From positions 45,133,175 to 45,197,174 of the forward strand of contig CM026401.1 in assembly GCA_014843695.1 (NCBI GenBank): a stretch of DNA of 64,000 nucleotides, read 5' to 3'. Made by a program: the position numbers and the translations under genes. Origin of the DNA: Archivesica marissinica. Lineage: Eukaryota; Mollusca; Bivalvia; Venerida; Vesicomyidae. Under the pieces are notes generated by a model that was not told the origin of the DNA, did no database searches, and saw only the letters and a list, made by a program, of their open reading frames with translations. Shown in pieces: positions 22,104-35,467 of this stretch (its first letter is position 1; every line of letters starts with the position of its first letter).

Positions 22104-22937
22104 TCGTTATTGCATACATAGCCGAATGTTTCTTCTGCTGTTATTTGCTTATTTCGCTCAGCCATTTTACCGTCAAGAGACAACAATCTGTCAGACAACG
22201 ACTTTAGTGTTGCTTCGGCGGCCATGTTTACACAATGTAGTTACTATGTTGTTGCTACCTGTGCAAGTGCTCGTGATTCGTTCTCGGCGCGTGCCAATAT
22301 CGGATATTGGCCCGGCAGAGCCGAAAAACGAAATATATTGCCCGCGTCGACCAGATATTTTGCTTTTCTACCATTAAATTTGTTACTATTTATAGTAACG
22401 CATACAATAAAAAAATCATACTCCTGTTCATAAATGCGAACTTGCATTGTCATTTTTAATTCATGAATTCAAAACCAAAAAGCAAACTTGTATAAATACG
22501 TAAATATATGTATTTAGCAACAAGTAACAGAAATGAATTTAATTAAATAAATGAATGTTACTACTTGTATAATAATGATGTGTGAGGCACTGAATACCAA
22601 TTATATTGTTAAACAACAATGTATTTCGTAAATGTTATTGCTCTGCTTACTCATGCCTTATATATATCATGCTTGTCTGTAAACTGTGTATATAACCGCC
22701 AATCATGTTTCTTGGCGATGGACATGTACATGTTTATGCCAATAAAAACTGGTTTAAGCATATTTATTTTCTATCATGTACATGATTATTTACAACAATT
22801 GAAATAAGGAATTGGACAGAAAGCTATACAGCTTATTGTTGTCCGCTCCTTAAAATAAAAACTTTGACTTGACATGACTTTAATTTCTATGTCGCTTTCT
22901 TCTATTTCTCTTTCTTTTTCTATCTAATACTGCTTAC
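22104..22937. other. Ly6-A intron 2, mostly unassigned
   Basis: Apart from the short minus-strand frame described with the hairpin at 21961, nothing recognised; 22330-22930 is AT-rich. Confidence 0.4.
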
Positions 22938-23129
22938 CTAATAATTCAAAGGTTTCCACCATACACGTTTCGTTATACGGATAAGTACAATCCTTCTTCA
23001 CATAGTCGAACCCGGTTCCATCCATAGCTTGTTCGTACGTGTGATAGTCCTCACATTTGTTATTTCCGCCAGTGGCTGCGCATGCGTAACATCGGAGTCC
23101 TTTGGTCGTATTTCCGCCACCTTGGGCAA
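22938..23129 (-). CDS. Ly6-A, exon 2 (N-terminal half of three-finger domain)
   Basis: Starts in phase 1 after tttatgtggtag and ends in phase 1 at TTATTAG|gtaagc. Reads VAQGGGNTTKGLRCYACA, the canonical LU-domain start (CxxC), then NNKCEDYHTYEQAMDG, FDYVKKDCTYPYNETC. It supplies five of ten cysteines; exon 3 supplies five more, the usual count for a single LU domain with five disulfides. NTT and NET are N-glycosylation sequons. Intron phases 1-1 on either side match those of Ly6-B, whose corresponding exon is clearly homologous (QAMDGT-YVKK-C). Confidence 0.93.
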
Positions 23130-23576
23130 CTACCACATAAACCATATAAAATATTGATTTTTTACTGTTTCAGCCTGAGTAAGCAAAACACACACAAAAA
23201 ACATTATTCGATATTGCGTCATGTCCGTAAATAGTTTTTCATGATGACGTAACTCCCTAGTATACCATAGTGATTTCTGTTTCTGCAACAACGTACATGT
23301 ATATTATCGATTTAGAATGATCGCTTACATTATTCCATAATTGTGCTGAGCTTGGATACGTAATTATATAACTTTGGATTGAAAACTGTTCCTGGAGTAC
23401 ATTTGCATTACGAAATAATTCAGTGTATCGCTAAATCTAAATTTGCATCAGTCAGTTGGATTAAATGATAAATATTTGTCTCTAAAACAAATAATCAAAA
23501 CTTGATATTAAATTGTAAATGATTGACAATTAATGTAATGAAATCATTTTTACATTGAATAACAAGAGTCATGTCG
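23130..23576. other. Ly6-A intron 1, left part
   Basis: AT-rich intron between exon 2 and the array; no feature recognised. Confidence 0.4.
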
Positions 23577-26500
23577 ATGTCCAATTACGTTATAAAAACA
23601 GATATACAAAATACAATGTCCAATTACGTTATAAAAACAGATATACAAAATACTATGTCCAATTACGTTATAAAAACAGATATACAAAATACTATGTCCA
23701 ATTACGTTATAAAAACAGATATACAAAATACAATATCCAATTACGTTATAAAAACAGATATACAAAATACAATGTCCAATTACGTTATAAAAACAGATAT
23801 ACAAAATACAATGTACAATTACGTTATAAAAACAGATATACAAAATACAATGTACAATTACGTTATAAATTACCAGATATACTAGAATATATACACAATA
23901 CAATGTCCAATTACGTTATAAATGACCAGATATACTAAAATATATACAAAATACAATGTCCAATTACGTTATAAATGACCAGATATACTAAAATATATAC
24001 AAAATACACTGTCCAATTACGTTATAAATGACCAGATATACTAAAATATATACAAAATACAATGTCCAATTACGTTATAAATGACCAGATATACTAAAAT
24101 ATATACAAAATACACTGTCCAATTACGTTATAAATGACCAGATATACTAAAATATATACAAAATACAATGTCCAATTACGTTATAAATGACCAGATATAC
24201 TAAAATATATACAAAATACACTGTCCAATTACGTTATAAATGACCAGATATACTAAAATATATACAAAATACAATGTCCAATTACGTTATAAATGACCAG
24301 ATATACTAAAATATATACAAAATACACTGTCCAATTACGTTATAAATGACCAGATATACTAAAATATATACAAAATACAATGTCCAATTACGTTATAAAT
24401 GACCAGATATACTAAAATATATACAAAATACAATGTCCAATTACGTTATAAATGACCAGATATACTAAAATATATACAAAATACAATGTCCAATTACGTT
24501 ATAAATGACCAGATATACTAAAATATATACAAAATACACTGTCCAATTACGTTATAAATGACCAGATATACTAAAATATATACAAAATACAATGTCCAAT
24601 TACGTTATAAATGACCAGATATACTAAAATATATACAAAATACACTGTCCAATTACGTTATAAATGACCAGATATACAAATATATATACAAAATACAATG
24701 TCCAATTACGTTATAAATGACCAGATATACAAATATATATACAAAATACACTGTCCAATTACGTTATAAATGACCAGATATACTAACCTGTATACAAAAT
24801 ACAATGTCCAATTACGTTATAAATGACCAGATATACTAAAATATATACAAAATACAATGTCCAATTACGTTATAAATGACCAGATATACAAATACATATA
24901 CAAAATACAATGTCCAATTACGTTATAAATGACCAGATATACGAACCTGTATATAAAATACAATGTCCAATTACGTTATAAATGACCAGATATACTAAAA
25001 TATATACAAAATACAATGTCCAATTACGTTATAAATGACCACAGATATACTAACCTGTATACAAGATACAATGTCCAATTACGTTATAAATGACCAGATA
25101 TACTAACCTGTATACAAAATACAATGTCCAATTACGTTATAAATGACCACAGATATACTAACCTGTATACAAGATACAATGTCCAATTACGTTATAAATG
25201 ACCAGATATACTAACCTGTATACAAGATACAATGTCCAATTACGTTATAAATGACCAGATATACTAACCTGTATACAAAATACAATGTCCAATTACGTTA
25301 TAAATGACCAGATATACTAACCTGTATACAAAATACAATGTCCAATTACGTTATAAATGACCAGATATACTAACCTGTATACAAAATACAATGTCCAATT
25401 ACGTTATAAATGACCAGATATACTAACCTGTATACAAAATACAATGTCCAATTACGTTATAAATGACCAGATATACTAACCTGTATACAAAATACAATGT
25501 CCAATTACGTTATAAATGACCAGATATACTAACCTGTATACAAAATACAATGTCCAATTACGTTATAAATGACCAGATATACTAACCTGTATACAAAATA
25601 CAATGTCCAATTACGTTATAAATGACCAGATATACTAACCTATATACAACATACAATTCCAATTACGGTATAAATGACCAGATATACTAACCTGTATACA
25701 AGATACAATGTCCAATTACGTTATAAATGACCAGATATACTAAACTATATACAAAATACAATTTCCAATTACGTTATAAATGACCAGATATACTAACCTG
25801 TATACAAGATACAATGTCCAATTACGGTATAAATGACCAGATATACTAACCTGTATACAAGATACAATGTCCAATTACGGTATAAATGACCAGATATACT
25901 AACCTATATACAACATACAATATCCAATTACGGTATAAATGACCAGATATACTAAAATATATACAAAATACAATTTCCAATTACGTTATAAATGACCAGA
26001 TATACTAACCTGTATACAAGATACAATGTCCAATTACGGTATAAATGACCAGATATACTAACCTGTATACAAGATACAATGTCCAATTACGTTATAAATG
26101 ACCAGATATACTAACCTGTATACAAAATACAATGTCCAATTACGGTATATATGACCAGATATACTAAAATATATACAAAATACAATTTCCAATTACGTTA
26201 TAAATGACCAGATATACTAAAATGTATACAAAATACAATGTCCAATTACGTTATAAATGACCAGATATACTAACCTGTATACAAAATACAATTTCCAATT
26301 ACGTTATAAATGACCAGATATACTAACCTGTATACAAAATACAATGTCCAATTACGTTATAAATGACCAGATATACTAAAATATATATACAAAATACAAT
26401 GTCCAATTACGTTATAAATCACCAGAGATATACTAACCTGTATACAAAATACAATGTCCAATTACGTTATAAATGACCACAGATATACTAACCTGTATAC

Positions 26501-29455
26501 AAAATACAATGTCCAATTACGTTATAAATGACCAGATATACTAACCTGTATACAAAATACAATGTCCAATTACGCTATAAATGACCAGATATACTAACCT
26601 GTATACAAAATACAATGTCCAATTACGTTATAAATGACCAGATATACTAACCTGTATACAAAATACAATTTCCAATTACGTTATAAATGACCAGATATAC
26701 TAAAATATATACAAAATACAATGTCCAATTACGTTATAAATGACCAGATATACTAACCTGTATACAAAATACAATGTCCAATTACGCTATAAATGACCAG
26801 ATATACTAACCTGTATACAAGATACAATGTCCAATTACGTTATAAATGACCAGATATACTAACCTGTATACAAAATACAATGTCCAATTACGTTATAAAT
26901 GACCACAGATATACTAACCTGTATACAAAATACAATGTCCAATTACGTTATAAATGACCAGATATACTAACCTGTATACAAAATACAATGTCCAATTACG
27001 TTATAAATGACCAGATATACTAACCTGTATACAAAATACAATGTCCAATTACGTTATAAATGACCAGATATACTAACCTGTATACAAAATACAATGTCCA
27101 ATTACGGTATAAATGACCAGATATACTAACCTGTATACAAAATACAATGTCCAATTACGTTATAAATGACCAGATATACTAACCTGTATACAAAATACAA
27201 TGTCCAATTACGTTATAAATGACCAGATATACTAACCTGTATACAAAATACAATGTCCAATTACGTTATAAATGACCAGATATACTAACCTATATACAAA
27301 ATACAATGTCCAATTACGGTATAAATGACCAGATATACTAACCTGTATACAAGATACAATGTCCAATTACGTTATAAATGACCAGATATACTAACCTGTA
27401 TACAAGATACAATGTCCAATTACGTTATAAATGACCAGATATACTAACCTGTATACAAAATACAATGTCCAATTACGGTATAAATGAACAGATATACTAA
27501 CCTGTATACAAGATACAATGTCCAATTACGTTATAAATGACCAGATATACTAACCTGTATACAAAATACAATGTCCAATTACGGTATAAATGACCAGATA
27601 TACTAACCTGTATACAAAATACAATGTCCAATTACGTTATAAATGACCACAGATATACTAACCTGTATACAAGTTACAATGTCCAATTACGGTATATATG
27701 ACCAGATATACTAAAATATATACAAAATACAATGTCCAAGTACGTTATAAATGACCACAGATATACTAACCTGTATACAAGATACAATGTCCAATTACGG
27801 TATATATGACCAGATATACTAAAATATATACAAAATACAATGTCCAATTACGGTATAAATGACCAGATATACTAAAATATATACAAAATACAATGTCCAA
27901 TTACGTTATAAATGACCAGATATACTAAAATATATACAAAATACAATGTCCAATTACGTTATAAATGACCAGATATACTAAAATATATACAAAATACAAT
28001 GTCCAATTACGTTATAAATGACCAGATATACTAAAATATATACAAAATACAATATCCAATTACGGTATAAATGACCAGATATACTAAAATATATACAAAA
28101 TACAATTTCCAATTACGGTATAAATGACCAGATATACTAAAATATATACAAAATACAATATCCAATTACGGTATAAATGACCAGATATACTAAAATATAT
28201 ACAAAATGCAATGTCCAATTACGTTATAAATGACCAGATATACTAAAATATATACAAAATACAATGTCCAATTACGTTATAAATGACCAGATATACTAAA
28301 ATATATACAAAATACAATGTCCAATTACGTTATAAATGACCAGATATACTAACCTGTATACAAAATACAATGTCCAATTACGCTATAAATGACCAGATAT
28401 ACTAACCTGTATACAAAATACAATGTCCAATTACGTTATAAATGACCAGATATACTAACCTGTATACAAAATACAATTTCCAATTACGTTATAAATGACC
28501 AGATATACTAAAATATATACAAAATACAATGTCCAATTACGTTATAAATGACCAGATATACTAAAATATATACAAAATACAATTTCCAATTACGTTATAA
28601 ATGACCAGATATACTAAAATATATACAAAATACAATGTCCAATTACGTTATAAATGACCAGATATACTAACCTGTATACAAAATACAATGTCCAATTACG
28701 CTATAAATGACCAGATATACTAACCTGTATACAAAATACAATGTCCAATTACGTTATAAATGACCAGATATACTAACCTGTATACAAAATACAATTTCCA
28801 ATTACGTTATAAATGACCAGATATACTAAAATATATACAAAATACAATGTCCAATTACGTTATAAATGACCAGATATACTAACCTCTATACAAAATACAA
28901 TGTCCAATTACGTTATAAATGACCAGATATACTAACCTGTATACAAAATACAATTTCCAATTACGTTATAAATGACCAGATATACTATCCTGTATACAAA
29001 ATACAATGTCCAATTACGTTATAAATGACCAGATATACTAACCTGTATACAAAATACAATGTCCAATTACGGTATAAATGACCAGATATACTAAAATATA
29101 TACAAAATACAATGTCCAATTACGTTATAAATGACCAGATATACAAATATATATACAAAATACAATGTCCAATTACGTTATAAATGACCAGATATACTAA
29201 CCTGTATACAAGATACAATGTCCAATTACGTTATAAATGACCAGATATACTAACCTGTATACAAAATACAATGTCCAATTACGTTATAAATGACCAGATA
29301 TACTAACCTGTATACAAAATACAATGTCCAATTACGTTATAAATGACCAGATATACTAACCTGTATACAAAATACAATGTCCAATTACGGTATAAATGAC
29401 CAGATATACTAACCTGTATACAAAATACAATGTCCAATTACGTTATATATGACCA
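23577..29455 (-). repeat. 5.9-kb array of the Ly6-A signal-exon edge and 5' splice site
   Basis: Roughly 110 units, mostly 53 bp. On the minus strand each unit is the last 43 nt of exon 1 (ctggtcatttataacg through ttgtatacag) plus gttagtatat of the intron. The unit differs from the true exon at one base in 43 (ATTTAT for ATATAT). Many units in 24780-27700 and near the exon keep CAG|GTTAGT unchanged; a second class, dominant in 23880-24700 and 27690-28300, has atatattttagt in its place and so no donor. At the far left (23577-23880) a 41-bp subtype with a deletion across the donor is found. The array fills most of intron 1. Confidence 0.93.
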
Positions 29456-29468
29456 GAAGAAGTCGCAT
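29414..29468 (-). CDS. Ly6-A, exon 1 (signal peptide)
   Basis: Opens with ATG at 29468 and reads MRLLLVIYNVIGHCILYT, ending in phase 1 at TATACAG|gttagt. Joined to exon 2 it makes a hydrophobic leader ending near VAQ-GGG, a plausible signal peptidase site. Ly6-B has a matching exon (MRFIIASVVIFGHLIHA, phase 1, VIFGH aligned with VIGH), which supports this ATG and donor. All but the first 12 nt of the coding part is repeated in the array at 23577-29455. Use of any inner donor would read ACA GGT TAG, an immediate stop, so the outermost donor must be used. A TATA-like ctataaag lies at 29498-29505 on the minus strand, but a spliced 5' leader is not excluded. Confidence 0.85.
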
Positions 29469-29639
29469 GTTCACTGATGTACCTGTATCTTCCTTCGCTT
29501 TATAGCAAGGCAACAGTCACTAATAAATTCTTATCTAGTGTATGGCACTTGTATACGTGACGCCAGTCCCACAGGTTGGGTAGATTAATTGTATGGTTCT
29601 GGTGTATGAAATAGTTAGCTACCATGCATCTTTACTTGC

Positions 29640-30050
29640 ATTTACTCCAACGGTGACTTACTCCAAAGCTCATTTACTCCAGAGGTCATTTATTCCAACG
29701 GTGGTTTACTTCAGATATCATTTACTCCAAAGGTCATCGACTTTAAAGGTCGTTTACTCCAAAGTATATTTACTCCAACAGTGAATTACTCCAAATCTCA
29801 TTTACTCCAGAGGTCATTTATTCCAACTGTGGTTTACTTCAGATGTCATTTACTCCAAAGGTCATCGACTCCAAAGGTCGTTTACTCCAAAGGTCATTTA
29901 CTCCAGAGATCCTTAACTCCAGAGGTCATTTATTTCAAACGTCATTTATTCCAACGGTCATTTACCCCAGAGGTCAATTACTCGAGAGGTAATTTGCTCC
30001 AAATGTAATTTAATTGTGATTTACGTCAAGGTCATTCACTCCAAAGGTCA
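29640..30050. repeat. 15-16-bp minisatellite (ttactccaaaggtca)
   Basis: About 26 degenerate units at 29640-30050; upstream of Ly6-A exon 1. Open frames through it are repetitive. Confidence 0.85.
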
Positions 30051-30344
30051 TGTGCGTGGATTAGTAAATATTGGCTGACCATAATACTGCATCCATATAT
30101 TCCGCTTTTGTGGGTCACACAAAACACCGGAAAAACAACGAAATTCAATAATACCATTTAATGAACTCGAAATGAAGAGTATAACTACATAGGGTTAGCT
30201 ATCCCCAAAACAGAGAGAGGGAGAGGGGAGAAGGAGAGAGGGAGGGAGGAATTATTTCATATTATGTTGATTTGTATGTCTGTTCATTGAGCAGCATTTA
30301 ATTGTTACAGCAGTGGTGCAAATGCGGCTCATACACGAAGCAGT
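30051..30344. other. Unassigned stretch with a purine run
   Basis: A GA-rich run (gagagagggagaggggag) lies at 30210-30250; otherwise nothing recognised. Confidence 0.4.
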
Positions 30345-30750
30345 AACAGTAGCTTCAGCTAACATGTTCAACAGCATATGACAGAGACCCCATTCTGGAG
30401 TTGGCGCGAATTGTACGGTGGTAGAACTGTAGCTTCAGCTAACATGTTCCACAACATATGACAGAGACCCCATTCTGGAGGTGGAGCGAATTGGACGGTA
30501 TGACTGTAGCTTCAGCTAACATGTGAAATAACATATGACAGAGACCCCATTCTGGAGGTGGAGCGAATTGGACGGTATGACTGTAGCTTCAGCTAACATG
30601 TGCCATAACATATGACAGAGACCCCATTATGGGGGTGTAGCGAATTGTACGGTATGACTGTAGCTTCAGCTAACATGTTACACACCATATGACAGAGACC
30701 CCATTCTGGAGGTGGAGCGAATTGTACGGTGATAGAACTGTAGCTTCAGC
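30345..30750. repeat. Five ~77-bp tandem units
   Basis: Each begins gtagcttcagctaacatg and holds catatgacagagacccc and ggagcgaatt. The last unit is cut by the SINE-3 that follows. Confidence 0.9.
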
Positions 30751-30756
30751 GTAAGT

Positions 30757-30912
30757 ACCTAGTATGGGAGGAAACCGGAGTACCCGGAGAAAACCCACCT
30801 GTCCGATGTGGCAACCACAGTACCATCTCGCATACTTCCCGGTCCGAGGATCGAAACCGGGTTGCATTGGTGTGAAACGAGCGTGCTAACCACTGCGCTA
30901 ATCGGACAGCCC
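30757..30912 (-). mobile_element. SINE-3 copy, 3' truncated
   Basis: Head complete on the minus strand (gtccgattagcgcagtgg, B box ggtttcgatcct); body to cccatactagg; the SINE-2-like 3' half is absent. Confidence 0.85.
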
Positions 30913-31440
30913 AAGAGCCAACAGGCATATTTCTTCGAGAGGACTTCGGCGGATTAAACAAATGGGAAGTGCAAACTTACATAAACAATTCTCATCGTTT
31001 TTCGATGCTCTCTTTAATTAATTATACGTTATTTGTATGTGAGACGGGGTCATGCTCTCTTGAATTAATTATACGTTATTTGCATGTGAGACGGGGGTCA
31101 TGGGTTCGGGGCTGGGTGTGATATGGTGGAGCATCAGTTGGAATCATGAGTCATTTGTATCTATCTGTATCGACTTTTTATTGTTGTAGATTTGTCTCTT
31201 CCTTTTTCTCCATCCTTTGGTTCAGTTTTATTTTCATCCTATTTTTGTATAATCATTTCTGGAAAGAAACTCTTGTCATTTAGTTTAATCAAACGTTAGC
31301 TAGACTTTCTGGTGTGGACAGTTTTCTAATGTTGTGAAAACTTGTGGCCCAAACCATTTGCAGTTCTGTGCATAACATTAACTATTGATTTGCAATAAAA
31401 TTTGATTAAACTGAGAAAACTCACACCTACATTATATACT
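30913..31440. other. Unassigned stretch
   Basis: Two direct copies of taattatacgttattt near 31020-31085; nothing else recognised. Confidence 0.4.
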
Positions 31441-31441
31441 A

Positions 31442-31658
31442 GAGGACACAGAAAATGCGCGTCTACATTATATGATTATTATTACATGAAAACGAAATAC
31501 GAAGGATTCCATCAAATATATATCACATCTTTATTACAAAACACAAATTGGGCAACTAAAATATTCCAAAATGTTTAAAACTTCATGTATGTATTTATAT
31601 AGTTATTGTTTTTCATGTAAAAACACACTTATCGTAAGTGTGCGTTTTCTATGTCCTC
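31442..31658. mobile_element. MITE-1, intact short copy
   Basis: 217 bp with inverted ends GAGGACACAGAAA / TTTCTATGTCCTC and TA on both sides. Serves as the reference for the split copy at 14998-19087, to which it is collinear in reverse. Confidence 0.9.
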
Positions 31659-31969
31659 TATTCCTGTCCATATTATTTCTATCTGCACGTGTATACGTTT
31701 AGCATATACGTTATCAGTGAATATTGAAAGTAATTGTAAATTCGCGTGATTTATTAACTACTTCACAATTTAAATATTTTTGACAAAACCTTGAGCGTCA
31801 TGTTTGTTTTATTGTACATACACCTGTATCTAGCAGGCACTTAGTTCATTCGTTTTGGGGGTTCAAGTGGCACTGATAACTTAGGCCATATAGTGATTGG
31901 CGGAAGACACCGGATGCCTCTCCCGGACATTCTGATAGAAACACCGACCTTACGCAAGGCAATCTGTAG
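31659..31969. other. Unassigned stretch
   Basis: No feature recognised. Confidence 0.4.
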
Positions 31970-32195
31970 AAGTCGTGATAGCGTAGTGGATGTCGTTCGC
32001 TTTATGTGCGAAAGGTCCGGAGTTCGAGCCCCGCTGGAGCCGTTACGATTAAGCAAGGCATTTAAATTTCACGTTGCCTCTTCTCTCTCCCTCGTGGCGA
32101 TGGATTCCATCAGGAATGAGGTATCGAGAGTGATTAATATAAGTAGTAAGAACTTGTTTCGCAATCGAGCTGAAATAAATTTGTATAAACTAAGC
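31970..32195 (+). mobile_element. SINE-2 copy
   Basis: Head agtcgtgatagcgtagtgg to gtataaactaag; the gtgccctta segment is deleted after cgttacgatt. Confidence 0.9.
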
Positions 32196-32690
32196 TACTA
32201 CGCAAGGCAACTGGATTACTTCCTCGTGTGAAAGACTTCGGGTGTGATTCGAACCTACAGCAGTTAGATGCAAGTGATTGGAAGTCATAGCTATCAACCA
32301 CTCCTCCAGGGAGACCCCACTATGATTAGGTAGAACAAACAACACCTCCTAGTTTCGTAGGAAGCTATCTCAATATATATCGTTAAGTTACGAGCAAAGA
32401 CTACGGGGATTGAAACGACGAACATTAAGCTACAGACGTGTCAGAAGTAGGGATGGCAACGAATAGCGATTTAAGTATTCGAATATTCGGTTGGGGAGAT
32501 ATTCGACTATTCGAATATTTGTTATAATTCTGTGAAAAACTCAAAATATCTCAAACACATACATGTTCACAATTAATCTACTTTCTGTTTTATGGCCTAC
32601 GTCATATCTTCTTCCCTGTAAATTTGGCGGCGACTCAATCAGTTATTGTTATCGTCCACTGTACACGCTACCATTCCCGATGAGACTTAA
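32196..32690. other. Unassigned stretch with a degenerate tRNA-like end
   Basis: 32225-32310 (cgggtgtgattcgaacc, accactcctccagggag) looks like the reversed head of another tRNA-derived SINE, too degenerate to name. Short attcgaat repeats at 32470-32520. Confidence 0.35.
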
Positions 32691-32699
32691 GTTAGTACA

Positions 32700-32971
32700 C
32701 CAAATTACTCAGAAGTGATTTAATTCAAACATATAAACTGCTAAATGATAACGAGGACATTGAATATAAGATATTCTTTAAATTATCTGAACATACACAA
32801 ACACTGGGTCATGCATTTAAACTATTAAGTTTAAGACAATGTCGATTAGATGCGAGAAAACAGTTCTTCCCATCTAGAGTTGTCAATGTATGGAACGTTC
32901 TCCCAGCAGCGGTGCTTACCACACCATCAATGAACGCGTTTAAGAATTGTATAGACAAACATTTCAATTAG
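32700..32971 (+). pseudogene. C-terminal remnant of a CR1-like LINE polymerase
   Basis: After an in-frame TGA at about 32716 the frame reads DLIQTYKLLND, ARKQFFPSRVVNVWNVLP and NAFKNCIDKHFN then stop, the typical end of CR1-like reverse transcriptases. It is followed by three direct copies of cctggacggactacc. 5' parts are absent. Confidence 0.75.
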
Positions 32972-33191
32972 AAACAATACGCCACCTGGACGGACTACCA
33001 CCTACCTGGACGGACTACCACCTGGACGGACTACACATAGAGTTACAGTACAGAGGGGGTCGTTATAAGCTTTTAAGCTTGTGACCTTCTACCGGATATG
33101 TATGTATATGTATGTATATTATTGTATTACACGTGTTTGCATATAAGCCTAATCTAACACCAGTTTGAATTGTTCTGGGAGTACCATTCTA

Positions 33192-33198
33192 ACACGCA

Positions 33199-33230
<32 letters not shown>

Positions 33231-33236
33231 CACACT
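33192..33236. repeat. (ACGC)n(AC)n microsatellite
   Basis: Six or so cgca units run into (ca)n. Confidence 0.95.
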
Positions 33237-33297
33237 GATACTTGTCGTGACCGCCCGTGGGTTTGGGTGATGGGTCTAGCAATCAATTTCTGATAGC

Positions 33298-33597
<300 letters not shown>

Positions 33598-33984
33598 CAG
33601 ATGGTTAGGAGCTTATTAATAGCCATTAAACACTGTCTGACCCATTATTTTAGCATATAAACCTCTAAGTCGGTGCGTATATGTGTCAGTTTGTAAATAA
33701 ATATTCATAAAGGGAGATAATCTACAAATAACGATTTCGAAAAACACGTGAATTTGTGGGCACATTTTATTGTATTTTATTGTATTTTATTTTACATAAC
33801 ATGCTTAATAACTTATTAATTTTATTGAAAAATTGAAATATGAACAACGGTAATAACGATTTTTAATTTTTGTGTACATCCGCTCATCAGAATATCGAAG
33901 ATTTACAGTTTCTAATTAAGTTGTGTAGTGTACGTGTTCACTTCAGATGTGAAAGGCGCCAATATGTATCTGTGTCCTATTCTA

Positions 33985-34123
33985 AGCACTTATACTCCAC
34001 ATTGCCTCTTCTCTCTTTGATGTATTTCATCAGGAATGTGGTCTCGAGAGCGATTGATATTATGTTGTCATAAGACCTTGTTTCGCAATAGAGCTAAAAA
34101 TAAATGCGTACAACTTAAACTAA
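33985..34123 (+). mobile_element. SINE-2 3' fragment at the Ly6-B stop codon
   Basis: From ccacattgcctcttctctc to cttaaactaa. Its terminal ttaaactaa, read on the minus strand, is TTAGTTTAA and supplies the last two sense codons and stop of Ly6-B. Confidence 0.85.
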
Positions 34124-34395
34124 GTTAACCACAAAGAAAATCAAAACAATAGACAATGTCTTCTGGAAATAAACTTCACCACCACTTTTAGCTTCTTCGA
34201 GTTGAGGGCCGTTGCAAAAGTCGGTATCACATAGAGACAGGCACACTTGATGCAGCCCGTCCCAGATACAGCCTGTCTCGTTGTTCGAAGTCAGCTCTTC
34301 AAGACGACGATACGTACCAGTCTGTGTTGCATTTGCAGTCTTGAAAGAGAAGTGTATTCCATCGCTGCAGTCGCGGATATGAGATATTATATTTC
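34115..34395 (-). CDS. Ly6-B, exon 3
   Basis: Starts in phase 1 after ttttccag and reads GNIISHIRDCSDGIHFSFKT, then RRLEELTSNNETGCIWDGLH, then CLSLCDTDFCNG, with SGGEVYF as a possible GPI attachment region and a hydrophobic end (LSIVLIFFVVNLV). Homologous to Ly6-A exon 3 along its length. The stop lies in the SINE-2 tail. Unlike Ly6-A, no decayed copies of its acceptor edge precede it. Confidence 0.92.
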
Positions 34396-34639
34396 CTGGA
34401 AAACATAATTTAATTGAACAGCAGAAGAAAAGAAAATCATATCAGCGAAACTAGATCAATCTAATTTAACGCACTTCATTTAAAAATGAAATTTGAGTTA
34501 GGCTTAAAGTTTTGACATTTAATAATTAGTATATTCCGGTAAACATAGTGGTATTGACCAGTCACATGTGTATATATGTGACTGACAAATCACGTGTATG
34601 TATATATGTGACTTTGCTGCGAGCACGTTTGAAGAACTC

Positions 34640-35467
34640 CGATACAGAATGTATCAAATACTTATACTGATATAGTGTTGACCTACCCAGACCGGAATAC
34701 GTTTCAATGATACAGAGTTTATCAATAGTTATACTAATATAGTGTTGACCTACCCAGACCGGAATACGTTTCAATGATACAGAGTTTATCAATGGTTAAT
34801 ACACTGATATAGTGTTGACCTATCCAGACCGGAATACGTTTCAATGATACAGAGTTTATCAATAGTTATACTAATATAGTGTTGACCTACCCAGACCGGA
34901 ATACGTTTCGATGATACAAAGTTTATCAAATGGTTAATACACTGATATAGTGTTGATCTATCCAGGCCGGAATACGTTTATATGATACAGAGTTTATCAA
35001 ATGGTTAATACACTGATATAGTGTTGACCTATCCAGGCCGGAATACGTTTCTATGATACAGAGTTTATCAATAGTTATACTAATATAGTGTTGACCTACC
35101 CAGACCGGAATACGTTTATATGATACAGAGTTTATCAAATGGTTATACACTGATATAGTGTTGACCTACCCAGACCGCCTGAGATCGGAATACGTTTATA
35201 TGATGCAGAGTTTATCAAATGGTTATACACTGATATAGTGTTGACCTACCCAGACCGAAATACGTTTATATGATACAGAGTTTATCAAATGGTTATACAC
35301 TAATATAGTATTGACCTACCCAGACCGGAATACGTTTATATGATACAGAGTTTATCAAATGGTTATACACTGATATAGTGTTGACCTACCCAGACCGCCT
35401 GAGATCGGAATACGTTTCTATGATACAGAGTGTATCAAATTGTTATACTAATATTGTGCTAACCTAC
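34640..35467 (-). repeat. Array of the Ly6-B exon 2 edge and 5' splice site
   Basis: About twelve ~70-bp units in intron 2. On the minus strand each carries gataaactctgtatcatag, aaacgtattccggtctgg and then gtaggtcaacac. The first ~37 nt match the end of exon 2 with four differences; the rest is the intron start. Most units keep CTGG|GTAGGT; several (near 34810, 34960, 35030) read GGATAG and have lost the donor. Two units (near 35176 and 35396) carry the same 10-nt insertion, cgcctgagat, so amplification continued after that insertion arose. Confidence 0.92.

Noticed and set aside
21965..22225. Minus-strand frame MAAEATLKSLSDRLLSLDGK
   Set aside because: It runs into a hairpin element and could be element-borne; not enough to call a gene.
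23577..29455. CRISPR-like array of regular repeats
   Set aside because: There are no distinct spacers; units are head-to-tail copies of exon edge plus intron in a eukaryotic gene.
34562..35150. Minus-strand repeats encoding SVSYKRIPVWVGQHYIS
   Set aside because: Out-of-frame reading of the Ly6-B exon-edge array.
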